Source: Gimesia chilikensis (lineage in GTDB: Bacteria > Planctomycetota > Planctomycetia > Planctomycetales > Planctomycetaceae). Taken from it: a stretch of 64,000 nucleotides of DNA. The notes under the pieces were generated by a model. It searched no databases and was not told where the DNA came from. It worked only from the letters and a program-made list of their open reading frames with translations. The DNA is taken from positions 6,623,248-6,687,247 of the forward strand of contig NZ_CP036266.1 of the NCBI RefSeq assembly GCF_007744075.1, given 5' to 3'. Below, piece by piece: positions 16,583 to 25,091 of this stretch (positions are counted from its first letter, which is position 1; each line of letters begins with the position of its first letter). The translations under genes and the position numbers were made by a program.

Positions 16583-18058
16583 ATGATCCACAGCCTCGGT
16601 CGATCTCTGCTGTTTGCCTTCGCTTGCAGCGCGCTGTTTTTCAATTCTCTATCAGCCGTCTCAGCTGAAGAGAGCAGACCCAACGTTCTGTTCCTGATCT
16701 GCGACGACCTCAACTGCGATCTGGGCTGCTACGGTCATCCGCAGGTCCAGTCTCCGAATATCGATCAGCTGGCAAAACGGGGTGTGCGCTTTCAGAATGC
16801 CTACTGCCAGTTTCCGCTGTGTGGTCCCAGTCGGGCCTCCTTCATGACCGGCATGTATCCCGATCAGACTCTCGTCCATCGCAACGCGATCTACATCCGC
16901 GAACACGTTCCCAATGTGAAAACCATTCCGCAGATGTTTCGCGACAATGGCTACTTCGCCACTCGGGTGGGGAAGATCTATCATTACAACGTTCCCAAAC
17001 ATATCGGGACCGGCGGACACGACGACCCATATTCCTGGAATCAGACCTTTAATCCCCGTGGACGCGATGTGGATGATGAGGATCTGATTTTCACTCTGAC
17101 CCCCGGTAGTTTTGGAGGCACACTCAGCTGGCTCGCCGCGGAGGGAACTGACGCAGAACAGACAGACGGCATTGCCGCGGATATCGCCATCGAACAGCTG
17201 CAGAAGTTTGCCAAAAGCAAGCAGCCGTTCTTCATGGCGGTCGGCCTCTACCGTCCACACACACCTTATGTCGCTCCCAAGGACTACTTCGAAAAGTATC
17301 CCACTAAGCAGATCAAGGTCCCACAGGTTCCCGAAGGCTATCTCGACACGATTCCCAAGCCGGCCCGGCAGTCAGTGAGACGGAAGAAAGTTCAGATCGA
17401 CCTGCCTGATGATCTGGCCCGACAGGCGATTCAGGCGTACTACGCCTCCATCACCTTTGCTGACGCACAACTCGGTAAAATTCTGGAAGCACTGAAAGCG
17501 AGCGGGCTGGAAGAGAACACGATTGTCGTTTTCACTTCCGATCATGGTTATCACATGGGTGAGCACGGACACTGGCAGAAAACAACCCTGTTTGAAAATG
17601 CGACGCATGTGCCGCTGATCATCGCCGGTCCGGGTGTACTTGCCCAGGGTCAGACAGCAGAAGCACCTGCTGAGATGGTCGACTTCTACCCCACACTGGC
17701 AGAACTGACGGGTTTGAAAGCCCCCGCCTCTGCAGCGGGAGTGAGTCAGGTTCCCACCCTGAAAGACGCCTCCGTGGCATCGCGCGATTCGGCATTCACT
17801 CAATACGCCAACGGTTACAGTCTGCGGACTCCTCGTTATCGTTATACCGAATGGGGAGAAAAGGGAAAGCAGGGTGTCGAGCTTTATGATCATCAGTCAG
17901 ATGCTGCAGAAATGAAGAATCTGGCCAGCGATCCAGCGACGGCAGAAGTGCGTGCGAAGCTGGCAAAGCAGCTGCACGCACGCATTGAACAGGCCAACGT
18001 GCATCCCAAAGGGGTCACTCAGATCAAGTTCGAAAACCGACGTCGCGTCCCCAAATAA
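16583..18058 (+). CDS. Exported sulfatase, iduronate-2-sulfatase-like
   Basis: The ATG at 16583 follows a GGGAG and starts a 491-residue protein with a Sec signal. Sulfatase features are the metal pair DD at 41-42 and the formylglycine motif CGPSR with Cys80 converted by the maturation enzyme. HDDPYSW, SDHGYHMGEHG and QKTTLFE complete the active-site set. This layout resembles iduronate-2-sulfatase-like enzymes that remove sulfate from glycan chains, for example algal polysaccharides. No formylglycine-generating enzyme lies in the window. A Tat-exported amidohydrolase follows. Confidence 0.9.
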   Translation: MIHSLGRSLLFAFACSALFFNSLSAVSAEESRPNVLFLICDDLNCDLGCYGHPQVQSPNIDQLAKRGVRFQNAYCQFPLCGPSRASFMTGMYPDQTLVHRNAIYIREHVPNVKTIPQMFRDNGYFATRVGKIYHYNVPKHIGTGGHDDPYSWNQTFNPRGRDVDDEDLIFTLTPGSFGGTLSWLAAEGTDAEQTDGIAADIAIEQLQKFAKSKQPFFMAVGLYRPHTPYVAPKDYFEKYPTKQIKVPQVPEGYLDTIPKPARQSVRRKKVQIDLPDDLARQAIQAYYASITFADAQLGKILEALKASGLEENTIVVFTSDHGYHMGEHGHWQKTTLFENATHVPLIIAGPGVLAQGQTAEAPAEMVDFYPTLAELTGLKAPASAAGVSQVPTLKDASVASRDSAFTQYANGYSLRTPRYRYTEWGEKGKQGVELYDHQSDAAEMKNLASDPATAEVRAKLAKQLHARIEQANVHPKGVTQIKFENRRRVPK

Positions 18059-18155
18059 TTTCAGAACCGCTCTTGTAATTCCTGCGGGGGTTGTTTTGAA
18101 TGGAAGAAAGCAATTTGTGAACCTTCCTTCAAAAATCCCCCCAAAGGAATGAGCG

Positions 18156-19112
18156 ATGAATATTTCCCGACGTGCCTTTTCGAAATCACTGCTCCTCGCT
18201 GGCCTCGGTTGTGCAGCCGGTCAATGGCCGACCAGCCGTGCTCAGGCGGCAGCTCCCAGTATCGAAGCGGGCACCGGGTTTATTGACGTCCACACGCACA
18301 TCGGCACCTACACAGACCCGAAGAAGAATCTGTCACCTGAAGCCTTAATCAGTTGGATGGATGAATTCGAAGTCGAGAAAGCCGTCGTGCTGCCGTTGAC
18401 TTCACCTGAATCAACGAAGTATCTGCAAACAACTGAATCGGTGCTGGCGGCTGCTAAAGATCATCCCGATCGTCTGATTCCTTTCTGCTCGGTCGACCCT
18501 CGTACGACACACGCCGGCTCGGTCAAAGCACTCACCGGTATGATCCAGGGCTGGGTCGATCAGGGAGCCAAAGGCTTCGGGGAACACAAAGTCGGTCTGA
18601 ATTTTGATGATCCTCTGATGATGCGCGTTTATGAAGCCTGCCAGGAAGTCGGCATTCCGCTGCTGTTCCATATCGATAACATTCGCGGCAAAGATGTTCC
18701 CGGTCTCAAGCGACTTGAGAACGCACTGAAGACATTTCCCGAACTGAACTTCATCGGCCATGGTCCCGGCTGGTGGGCATCGATTTCCGGCGGGCTCGAT
18801 CAGAAATCACTGGGGGGCTACCCGAAATCGAAAGTTGAACCTGGTGGTGCGATTGATGATCTGATGAGCCGTTACCCTAACATCTACGGAGATCTCTCCG
18901 CGGGTTCGGGAGCCAACTCAATTTCCCGTGATATGGAATTCGGAACGGAATTCCTGATTCGTCGTCAGGACCGGATCATGTTCGGCACCGATTACCTCGC
19001 TCCCGGACAGCATGTTCCTCAGTTCGAACTGTTCGAAAAACTGGTTCTGCCCGATGAAGTCCGCAGCAAGATCTGCCGCGAAAATGCAATCAAGCTGTTG
19101 AAACTTTCCTGA
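18156..19112 (+). CDS. Tat-exported amidohydrolase (TIM-barrel metal hydrolase)
   Basis: A twin-arginine signal (SRRAFSKSLLLAGLG) opens the 318-residue protein. The mature part starts GFIDVHTHIGTY, whose HxH binds metal. Later DNIRGKD, IGHGPGWW and MFGTDYLAPG supply the remaining amidohydrolase-2-type strands; the Asp in FGTDY is a metal ligand. It may act on a lactone or aromatic acid as in the family, but the substrate is unknown. An AAAGGA ribosome site precedes the ATG by 9 nt. It could be co-transcribed with the sulfatase (98-bp gap). Confidence 0.85.
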   Translation: MNISRRAFSKSLLLAGLGCAAGQWPTSRAQAAAPSIEAGTGFIDVHTHIGTYTDPKKNLSPEALISWMDEFEVEKAVVLPLTSPESTKYLQTTESVLAAAKDHPDRLIPFCSVDPRTTHAGSVKALTGMIQGWVDQGAKGFGEHKVGLNFDDPLMMRVYEACQEVGIPLLFHIDNIRGKDVPGLKRLENALKTFPELNFIGHGPGWWASISGGLDQKSLGGYPKSKVEPGGAIDDLMSRYPNIYGDLSAGSGANSISRDMEFGTEFLIRRQDRIMFGTDYLAPGQHVPQFELFEKLVLPDEVRSKICRENAIKLLKLS

Positions 19113-19398
19113 AATCAGGCCCTCAGCCACCTCGTTTTATACGGAATCTAGTGATTACAGCAAGAAACACATATACACAAAAACACATAACGGGCGAATC
19201 TGGAGATTAATGCGGAATTTCGCGCTGTTCTTTCCGATCATATTTGTGTATGCTGATCATTAAAGAACCTTCATATTCCTGCCAGCGCTACTCACCACAC
19301 AGGGTATGAGATAAAGACTGTTTTTTTATTTACCACACCAGTTTTTATCTAATCCTAATTAATAATCGAATCCTCGATTTTGAGATGGGAGAATTCGG

Positions 19399-20808
19399 AT
19401 GTCCCAGTCAGACTTCAACCCAGAAAATACACACGGAAGACACCATCAGAGCGGCAGCAGTTTTGCCAGTTTCGCTCCCGGTTCAGACCTGATTCGCAGT
19501 GGCAGCCGTCGCTGGTTCCTGCAGACAGGCATGGCTGGTCTCGCTGGTTTGTCACTTCCGGAGCTGTTACGTCAGAAGGCACAGGCTGCTCCCCAGGCAC
19601 AAATCAGCCAAAAGTACCAGGCCAAGTCGGTGATTATGATCTGGCTGTCTGGTGGTCCCAGTCAGCTTGATACCTGGGATTTGAAACCGCAGGCCCCGAA
19701 AGAAATTCGTGGTCCCTTCAATCCGATTCAGACTTCCGTCAGCGGTATTGAAATTTGCGAGCACCTGCCCAAGCAGGCAGCGATGATGGACAAGTTCGCC
19801 ATCATTCGCTCGATGGATGCCACGGCCAGCAATCACACCCCCACCACCTTCCAGGCAGCGAATCCCAAATCACGTCGAACCAACGACAACCGTGACGGGG
19901 GCGGCTATCCTTCCATGGGTTCGGTAGCTGCAAAATTCCGTGGTCCCAACGTTGCGGGGATGCCTGGTTTCGTCGCACTGGCCGACAGCATGGCAGCCGA
20001 CATCTATGGTGCAGGGCACCTGGGACATCGCTATGAACCACTGGACGGCGTCAAAGCAGCCGGTAAGTTCGGCATGCCGGATGGCGTCACATCTTCCCGT
20101 CTCACCGACCGTGATGCACTCCGCCGTCAGTTTGACCAGATGCGAAAACATGCTGACATGTCGTCCGACCTGGCCCTCCAGGACCGCTACGTACAGGAAG
20201 CATACGACATGGTCCTGTCGGGAAATGTTGCCCGCGCATTTGACCTCAACAAAGAACCTCAGAAGATCCGCGACAAATACGGCGACAGCTCTTTTGGTCG
20301 TAAATCACTGCTGGCCCGTCGTCTGGTTGAAGCAGGTGTCACCTTTATCACCATGAGTGATGCCTGGGGACATTGGGACCATCACGGTGACGAAGTCAAG
20401 TGGGGCGGGATCACCAAAGGTCTGAAACCGATGCTCCCCTCGTTCGATCATGGCGTGACGACGCTCATCAGCGATCTGGAAGAACGCGGTCTGCTCGATT
20501 CAACCCTGGTCCTTGTCCTGGGTGAATTTGGTCGGGGACCGGTCATCACCAAAACCGATGGACGTGGTCACTGGACTCCCGTCATGTCGATGCTGGCTGC
20601 TGGTGCAGGTGTGCCCGGCGGTCAGGTGATTGGTGCTACCGATCGTCGTGGTGGTGAAATCGCCGAACGACGTCTGGGCCCAGGCGACCTGGGTGCCACC
20701 GTGTTCAGCAAGCTGGGCATCGATCCTTACGGACACTGGATCAAACCGGGGGGACGACCCACGCCTCTGGTCGAAGGTCCTTCCGCCCCGATCGCCGAAC
20801 TCAGTTAA
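19399..20808 (+). CDS. DUF1501 protein, Tat-exported
   Basis: A 469-residue protein with a twin-arginine signal near residues 35-65 (SRRWFLQTGMAGLAG). The DUF1501 core shows VIMIWLSGGPSQLDTWD, FAIIRSMDAT, YPSMGS and LVLGEFGRGP, which are features of a sulfatase-like/alkaline-phosphatase-like fold without the formylglycine Cys. DUF1501 proteins are characteristic of planctomycetes and often sit beside cytochrome-motif DUF1549/DUF1553 proteins; here none is adjacent. Function unproven. A GGGAG ribosome site is clear. A 286-bp gap precedes it. Confidence 0.88.
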   Translation: MSQSDFNPENTHGRHHQSGSSFASFAPGSDLIRSGSRRWFLQTGMAGLAGLSLPELLRQKAQAAPQAQISQKYQAKSVIMIWLSGGPSQLDTWDLKPQAPKEIRGPFNPIQTSVSGIEICEHLPKQAAMMDKFAIIRSMDATASNHTPTTFQAANPKSRRTNDNRDGGGYPSMGSVAAKFRGPNVAGMPGFVALADSMAADIYGAGHLGHRYEPLDGVKAAGKFGMPDGVTSSRLTDRDALRRQFDQMRKHADMSSDLALQDRYVQEAYDMVLSGNVARAFDLNKEPQKIRDKYGDSSFGRKSLLARRLVEAGVTFITMSDAWGHWDHHGDEVKWGGITKGLKPMLPSFDHGVTTLISDLEERGLLDSTLVLVLGEFGRGPVITKTDGRGHWTPVMSMLAAGAGVPGGQVIGATDRRGGEIAERRLGPGDLGATVFSKLGIDPYGHWIKPGGRPTPLVEGPSAPIAELS

Positions 20809-20816
20809 ACCGCGAT

Positions 20817-22250
20817 TCACTTTTGAGAAGCAGCCGCAGTCGGATAACGGGCCTGCATGTTCTGCAGCATCTGTTGAAGTTGCGTTCCGAGCTGCGCTGC
20901 CTTTTCCGGCTGGCTGGCACTTAAATCATGCTGCTCACCCGGATCGCTGCTTAGATCGTACAGCTCGCGTTTTCCCGTTTCATAAAACTGCAGCAGCTTC
21001 CAGTCTCCACTGCGAATCGCAGAGACAGGTCGGGTTTTGCTCACCGCGAAATCATTGACGCCGATCGTCTCTTTGGCTGTTTCATACCCTTTTTCCGGAT
21101 GATAATACGGAAAATGCCAGGTCAGCGGTCGCGTCTGCCATGCGGCTGCTTTCCCCTCCAGCAGCGGGACCAGACTTTGACCATCGAGCGTCAGCGAGTC
21201 ACAGTTTCCTCCTGCGACTTCACAAAAAGTAGGAAACAGATCGGTCCCGCTGACCGGTACTTCGCACACGCTATCCGCTTTCACGTGCCCGGGCCAGCGG
21301 ACCAATAGGGGCACACGGATCCCCGCTTCATACAGGTTCCACTTACTTCCCCGCAGGGGGCCATTGGCGGCATATTCGGGATGTCCGCCGTTATCAGACG
21401 TAAACACAACCAGGGTGGACTCGCGCAGGCCCTGTTGATCCAGCGCGTCCAGCACCTGTCCCACATAGGTATCGAGGGTTTCAATAAACGCACCATAGTG
21501 CGTGCGAAGTTTTTGATCTCCCGGACCAACGGCAGCGCGGCCCCGATACTTTTCTATCAGCCAGTCAGTGGGGGCTTTGACCGGAGTATGCACATGGAAA
21601 TAAGAGAGATACAGAAAGAACGGCTGACTGCGTTTCTGTTGCAGGAAGCGGATGGCATTCTCTGTGACTGCATCAGGGGGAAACTCGTCCTTTTTAAAGT
21701 CTCCCGGTTTCCAGGCGAACTTTTTGGCATAAGGATGACTGCCGAAGGTTTCGACGGCTTTTTGAAATCCCTGCTGGCGGGGACCGTGTGTCGGACTCCA
21801 GCCCAGATAACGTTGATAATGCTCATTCACATGCCACTTCCCGAAGAAGCCGGTTTCGTAATCGGCCTGCTGCAACATCTCGCCGAGTGTGACTTCTTTC
21901 AAAGGCAGGTCCTGCGTGTAAGCGGGAGGCTGCATCAGGCGGGTGGGAGGTTCTACTCCGGCCGGCTTCGTCACGAATTCAAAATGCAGCCTCGCAGGTG
22001 TCTTTCCGGTCAGAATTGAGGCCCGCGAAGCAGAGCAGATTGGCGCCGGAGAATACGCATTCGTGAACTTCATTCCCTGTTTCGCCAACTGGTCAAGGTG
22101 GGGCGTATCAGCGAGCTGTCCCCCATAACAGTGCAGATCACGCCAGCCCAGATCGTCGGCCAGAATAAAGACGATGTTCGTCGGGGTCTCTGCTGCCGAA
22201 AGGGGAAGCGAACAACAACAGAGCATCAGGAAGATAAGCGCGCGACGCAT
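20817..22250 (-). CDS. Exported arylsulfatase-type sulfatase
   Basis: The ATG at 22250 has GAGG about 11 nt upstream; a TTG one codon earlier is an unlikely start. The 477-residue protein has a Sec signal (MRRALIFLMLCCCSLPLSAA). Asp32 and Asp33 (LADDLG) bind metal, and the motif CSASR places Cys72 for formylglycine maturation. TSDNGGHPEY and GSKWNLYEAG follow, the arylsulfatase-type set. It probably hydrolyses sulfate esters on glycans. It ends 8 bp from the convergent DUF1501 gene. The Ig-like gene ends 29 bp upstream of its start, so the two minus-strand genes are likely one unit. Confidence 0.9.
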   Translation of the reverse strand: MRRALIFLMLCCCSLPLSAAETPTNIVFILADDLGWRDLHCYGGQLADTPHLDQLAKQGMKFTNAYSPAPICSASRASILTGKTPARLHFEFVTKPAGVEPPTRLMQPPAYTQDLPLKEVTLGEMLQQADYETGFFGKWHVNEHYQRYLGWSPTHGPRQQGFQKAVETFGSHPYAKKFAWKPGDFKKDEFPPDAVTENAIRFLQQKRSQPFFLYLSYFHVHTPVKAPTDWLIEKYRGRAAVGPGDQKLRTHYGAFIETLDTYVGQVLDALDQQGLRESTLVVFTSDNGGHPEYAANGPLRGSKWNLYEAGIRVPLLVRWPGHVKADSVCEVPVSGTDLFPTFCEVAGGNCDSLTLDGQSLVPLLEGKAAAWQTRPLTWHFPYYHPEKGYETAKETIGVNDFAVSKTRPVSAIRSGDWKLLQFYETGKRELYDLSSDPGEQHDLSASQPEKAAQLGTQLQQMLQNMQARYPTAAASQK

Positions 22251-22279
22251 CAATGAACCTCAGACTTGAAGAGCAAAGC

Positions 22280-23470
22280 TTATTTGATTTCAAACCCGAG
22301 TGTAACGAATTCCCCTACCGTCTTCGAGCCTGTCTGCTGCTGAGAGAGATCGACGGCAAAAGGCTGCTGCAGGCTGTTGCCCGCGAGATCTTCCAGCACA
22401 GAACCGATCACCAGCTGATAGTGCCCCGGCTCCCAGGGTTTTTCCGGGGTCCACTTCCAGACCGATTCGTGATCCGCCAGTTCGATCTTGCCGGGCACCG
22501 TTTTTCCACTGGTCGTCTGAATGCGAAGCTGACTGTGCAGCAGGGCGTAATCCAGCGATTCCCCCAGTTGACAAATCAACGGCGCTCGTGTTCCGGAGGC
22601 CGGAACATTCAGTTGCCATGACTCCGGTTTCGGCTGACGTTCATCCATGGCGACCGCTGAGAATGTTTTTTTGACTTCCTGTCCCAGTGCATGCCCCGTC
22701 AGTGCTGACCACTTCGGGTTGATCCGTAATTCATACTCCTGACCGGCATTGAGGATCGCCCCCAGTTCGACATTCAGATTCACGCCCGTCTTCTGGCGAC
22801 CGGGATGAAACCAGAGTGTCAGTTGCTTCCCATCGGGAGACCAGAGCTCAGTGTGTCGAAACGGTCGGGGGACCAGTTGCTGCTGCGTTTTGTTATACAG
22901 AGAAAAATAATCAAAGATGTCGCCCTGCTGCATCGGTTCCGAAAACTGAATATAAAACTTCAAATGATTGGCGGGGAGCTGTTTACCCGAAGGATAGATC
23001 GACAGCACCTGCGGCGGTTTTGCATCGGGCAGGGGAATGGCATACGTTTTCTGCAGACGCTGTTCTCCCTCTTTCCCAGCCAGTTGTAACGCACGCGCGT
23101 CAAAGGTTGCCTGATAGCGACTGCCTCTCACGAGCGGAAATGCAGGCTGAAAGATGAGCCTTTGATCTTGCAGTTCATAGCGTCCCAGCATGGGTGGCAG
23201 CTCTTGAGAAGATTTGCTTTCCCGCTTCAGTGACAGAACCTGCTGGTACTGTTCCTCGGAGGCATCCCGGAGCGTTGTCCAGAGTCGGGAATCTGCTGCC
23301 GTCACGACCACACGACACTGCCGCGGGTCCTGTTTGTCTGCTTCAAAGCTGAGATGAAACAGACGGTCATCGGGTGAACCGGTTGCCTGCGCAGGGGCGA
23401 CCAGACTGAAAGCAGTCACCAAAAACAGCGTGACTGAGATTAGTTTTCCAGCTGGGACTGATAACGACAT
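22280..23470 (-). CDS. Exported protein with SbsA-like Ig domains
   Basis: The ATG at 23470 gives 396 residues with a Sec signal ending near AQATG; an open stretch of 12 codons upstream is not used. The middle contains PQVLSIYPSGKQLPANHLKF followed by FSEPMQQGD and GKQLTLWFHPGRQK. This is the bacterial SbsA/Big-5-like Ig pattern in which a sheet carries an FSEPM signature. A second copy ends EDLAGNSLQQPF. It is probably a cell-surface or periplasmic binding or scaffold protein. It lies between an unknown exported gene and a sulfatase on the same strand. Confidence 0.75.
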   Translation of the reverse strand: MSLSVPAGKLISVTLFLVTAFSLVAPAQATGSPDDRLFHLSFEADKQDPRQCRVVVTAADSRLWTTLRDASEEQYQQVLSLKRESKSSQELPPMLGRYELQDQRLIFQPAFPLVRGSRYQATFDARALQLAGKEGEQRLQKTYAIPLPDAKPPQVLSIYPSGKQLPANHLKFYIQFSEPMQQGDIFDYFSLYNKTQQQLVPRPFRHTELWSPDGKQLTLWFHPGRQKTGVNLNVELGAILNAGQEYELRINPKWSALTGHALGQEVKKTFSAVAMDERQPKPESWQLNVPASGTRAPLICQLGESLDYALLHSQLRIQTTSGKTVPGKIELADHESVWKWTPEKPWEPGHYQLVIGSVLEDLAGNSLQQPFAVDLSQQQTGSKTVGEFVTLGFEIK

Positions 23471-23519
23471 CACTACACCATTCCGAGCAGTTTTAATTAG
23501 ATTCACCGAAACTAAAACA

Positions 23520-23554
23520 GGCTCTTTCCCGTTTACCCAAAACCGGAAAGAGCC
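23520..23554 (-). terminator. Terminator of the unknown exported gene
   Basis: GGCTCTTTCC (23520-23529) pairs with GGAAAGAGCC (23545-23554) over a 15-nt loop. On the minus strand it is followed by TGTTTTAGTTT, a plausible intrinsic terminator between the two minus-strand genes. Confidence 0.65.
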
Positions 23555-23576
23555 CGAAAATCAACAACCGGAGCGG

Positions 23577-24734
23577 TTATGGCAGCTCAGCAATTTCCAG
23601 ATCAAGGTGTCCGTCGTTGTCACGCAGCACAACGATTTCCTTTTTCTGCAGCTTATCGATGTGCACGGCACCAGAGAGCTGATCGACAATTTCAATGCCA
23701 TTGGGCCCCTGTTTCTGTTTCACATCGCGGCGAGCCGCTTCCTCATTGATGTCCTCGGCTTCGAGGTAATCCATGTTGACGCGAACACCCCACCACTTAC
23801 TGGGTCCGTACATGCTCTTCTGCCAGTGGAAGCGGAACGTGTTCGTCAGCAGCCATTCCTTGCCGTTACTTTCGTAAGTCAGCATGTCCAGCGGACGGTT
23901 ACCCGACCCGAGTTCGACGACACTGGTTCCTTTGACCTTGCTGCCGGACTGCAGTTCATCCAGGGGGAACTTGGCAATCGGCGTGCAGGCGAACGCACCG
24001 ACAATATAGTTCTTACCTTTATTCGAATAAGGTACGAATGACTGGATCGGGGCCTTGGTTTCCCAGCGACGATGAGCCACATGATAGGTTTCGGCACTGA
24101 AGATCTCAGCCGAGGTGTCATGCGTCAGCGGCAGCGGGATCGAGTAAATCTTGTTGGCGAATTCTTCGTTCGACTGTGCTGCTGCCAGCAGACGATCACT
24201 GGCCAGTGCGACGCCGGTGATGTTGCGAATTTTGGATTTTTCACCGCCGGGGAGTGAGACCTGGATATAGTCGACATTCGACAGATCGAAGTTTTTGACT
24301 TTCCCCTGCGCGTCAATCACCAGAATCGCTGGTTGATTGTCGGTCGTGCGTTTGACGGAGAGATAGACTTTACCACTCTGTGAATTGACGGCCATGTCGG
24401 CAATGTCGATCTGAGCGGGTTCGACACCCAGGCTGGCCGCTACCGCGACATCAATCTGGGGTACTTTCTGCTCCAGCTTCTGCAGAGGTCCCGCATCGTG
24501 AGTATCAATAACTGTAATTGTCGCTTTCGCAGGGTCCGCCACCACCAGCAATCCGCCGGGTCCGAATGTAATTTTTCCCACCGATTTCAAACCGGGGTTT
24601 CCGGTCTGCACATCCTTGAGATACTTACTCGCCGCATCTTTGCTCACGCCGGCCTGAAGCGCCGGTCCACTTGAGAGCAGCAACATCAGTGCAACCACAC
24701 TGAGGCCCGCTTTCATGATTTGCGATCTGATCAT
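23577..24734 (-). CDS. Exported protein, probable beta-propeller
   Basis: The ATG at 24734 (AGGA 9 nt upstream) gives 385 residues with a Sec signal (MKAGLSVVALMLLLSSGPALQA). Repeating strands such as ITFGPGGLLVVADPAKATITVID and GKVYLSVKRTTDNQPAILVID look like propeller blades; PEVQ-type enzyme residues are not evident. The protein may be a periplasmic binding propeller. It is the first gene of a minus-strand series ahead of the Ig-like protein and sulfatase, although the hairpin after it suggests separate termination. No family name assigned. Confidence 0.7.
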   Translation of the reverse strand: MIRSQIMKAGLSVVALMLLLSSGPALQAGVSKDAASKYLKDVQTGNPGLKSVGKITFGPGGLLVVADPAKATITVIDTHDAGPLQKLEQKVPQIDVAVAASLGVEPAQIDIADMAVNSQSGKVYLSVKRTTDNQPAILVIDAQGKVKNFDLSNVDYIQVSLPGGEKSKIRNITGVALASDRLLAAAQSNEEFANKIYSIPLPLTHDTSAEIFSAETYHVAHRRWETKAPIQSFVPYSNKGKNYIVGAFACTPIAKFPLDELQSGSKVKGTSVVELGSGNRPLDMLTYESNGKEWLLTNTFRFHWQKSMYGPSKWWGVRVNMDYLEAEDINEEAARRDVKQKQGPNGIEIVDQLSGAVHIDKLQKKEIVVLRDNDGHLDLEIAELP

Positions 24735-25091
24735 CAAACTGATTCCTGAAAAAAGTCACTCGAAATAGTGGGGCTCCTCATCTCTTCCAACGAAATTCAA
24801 TCGTAATTTCTGAGAATTGAGAGTCAACAACTTTGTAACAGGAAACAGAGTTTATAGCGATTCTTCACATCGGACCGCTCAGGCAGCCCAGTCAAGCAGA
24901 ACCAGCCGAAACAGGAATCGTCGGGGTTCGTGCTTGACAGAACCGACACATAAACTGTTATAATTATGTTCCTTCCTGAGTTCTGGACGCGCGCAGAACG
25001 GGAGTGACTACCAGCTTGAGTCATACGGACAATCAGACCCGATTGTCATCCTCGATCAACGCCTGCCTCTAATCGCGAGAAACCTTCAGCA
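24735..25091. other. Divergent intergenic region, gap of about 350 bp
   Basis: No gene was found between the minus-strand propeller gene and the plus-strand cytochrome-motif gene. The region contains the promoter at 24934-24964 for the latter and an AT-rich stretch on the left. Confidence 0.45.
24934..24964 (+). promoter_or_regulatory. Strong sigma-70-like promoter for the cytochrome-motif gene
   Basis: TTGACA (24934-24939) and TATAAT (24959-24964) both match consensus perfectly, separated by 19 nt, and the -10 has the extended TG element (TGTTATAAT). Transcription would start near 24971 and leave a leader of about 120 nt before the ATG at 25092. The spacing is slightly long. Confidence 0.6.
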
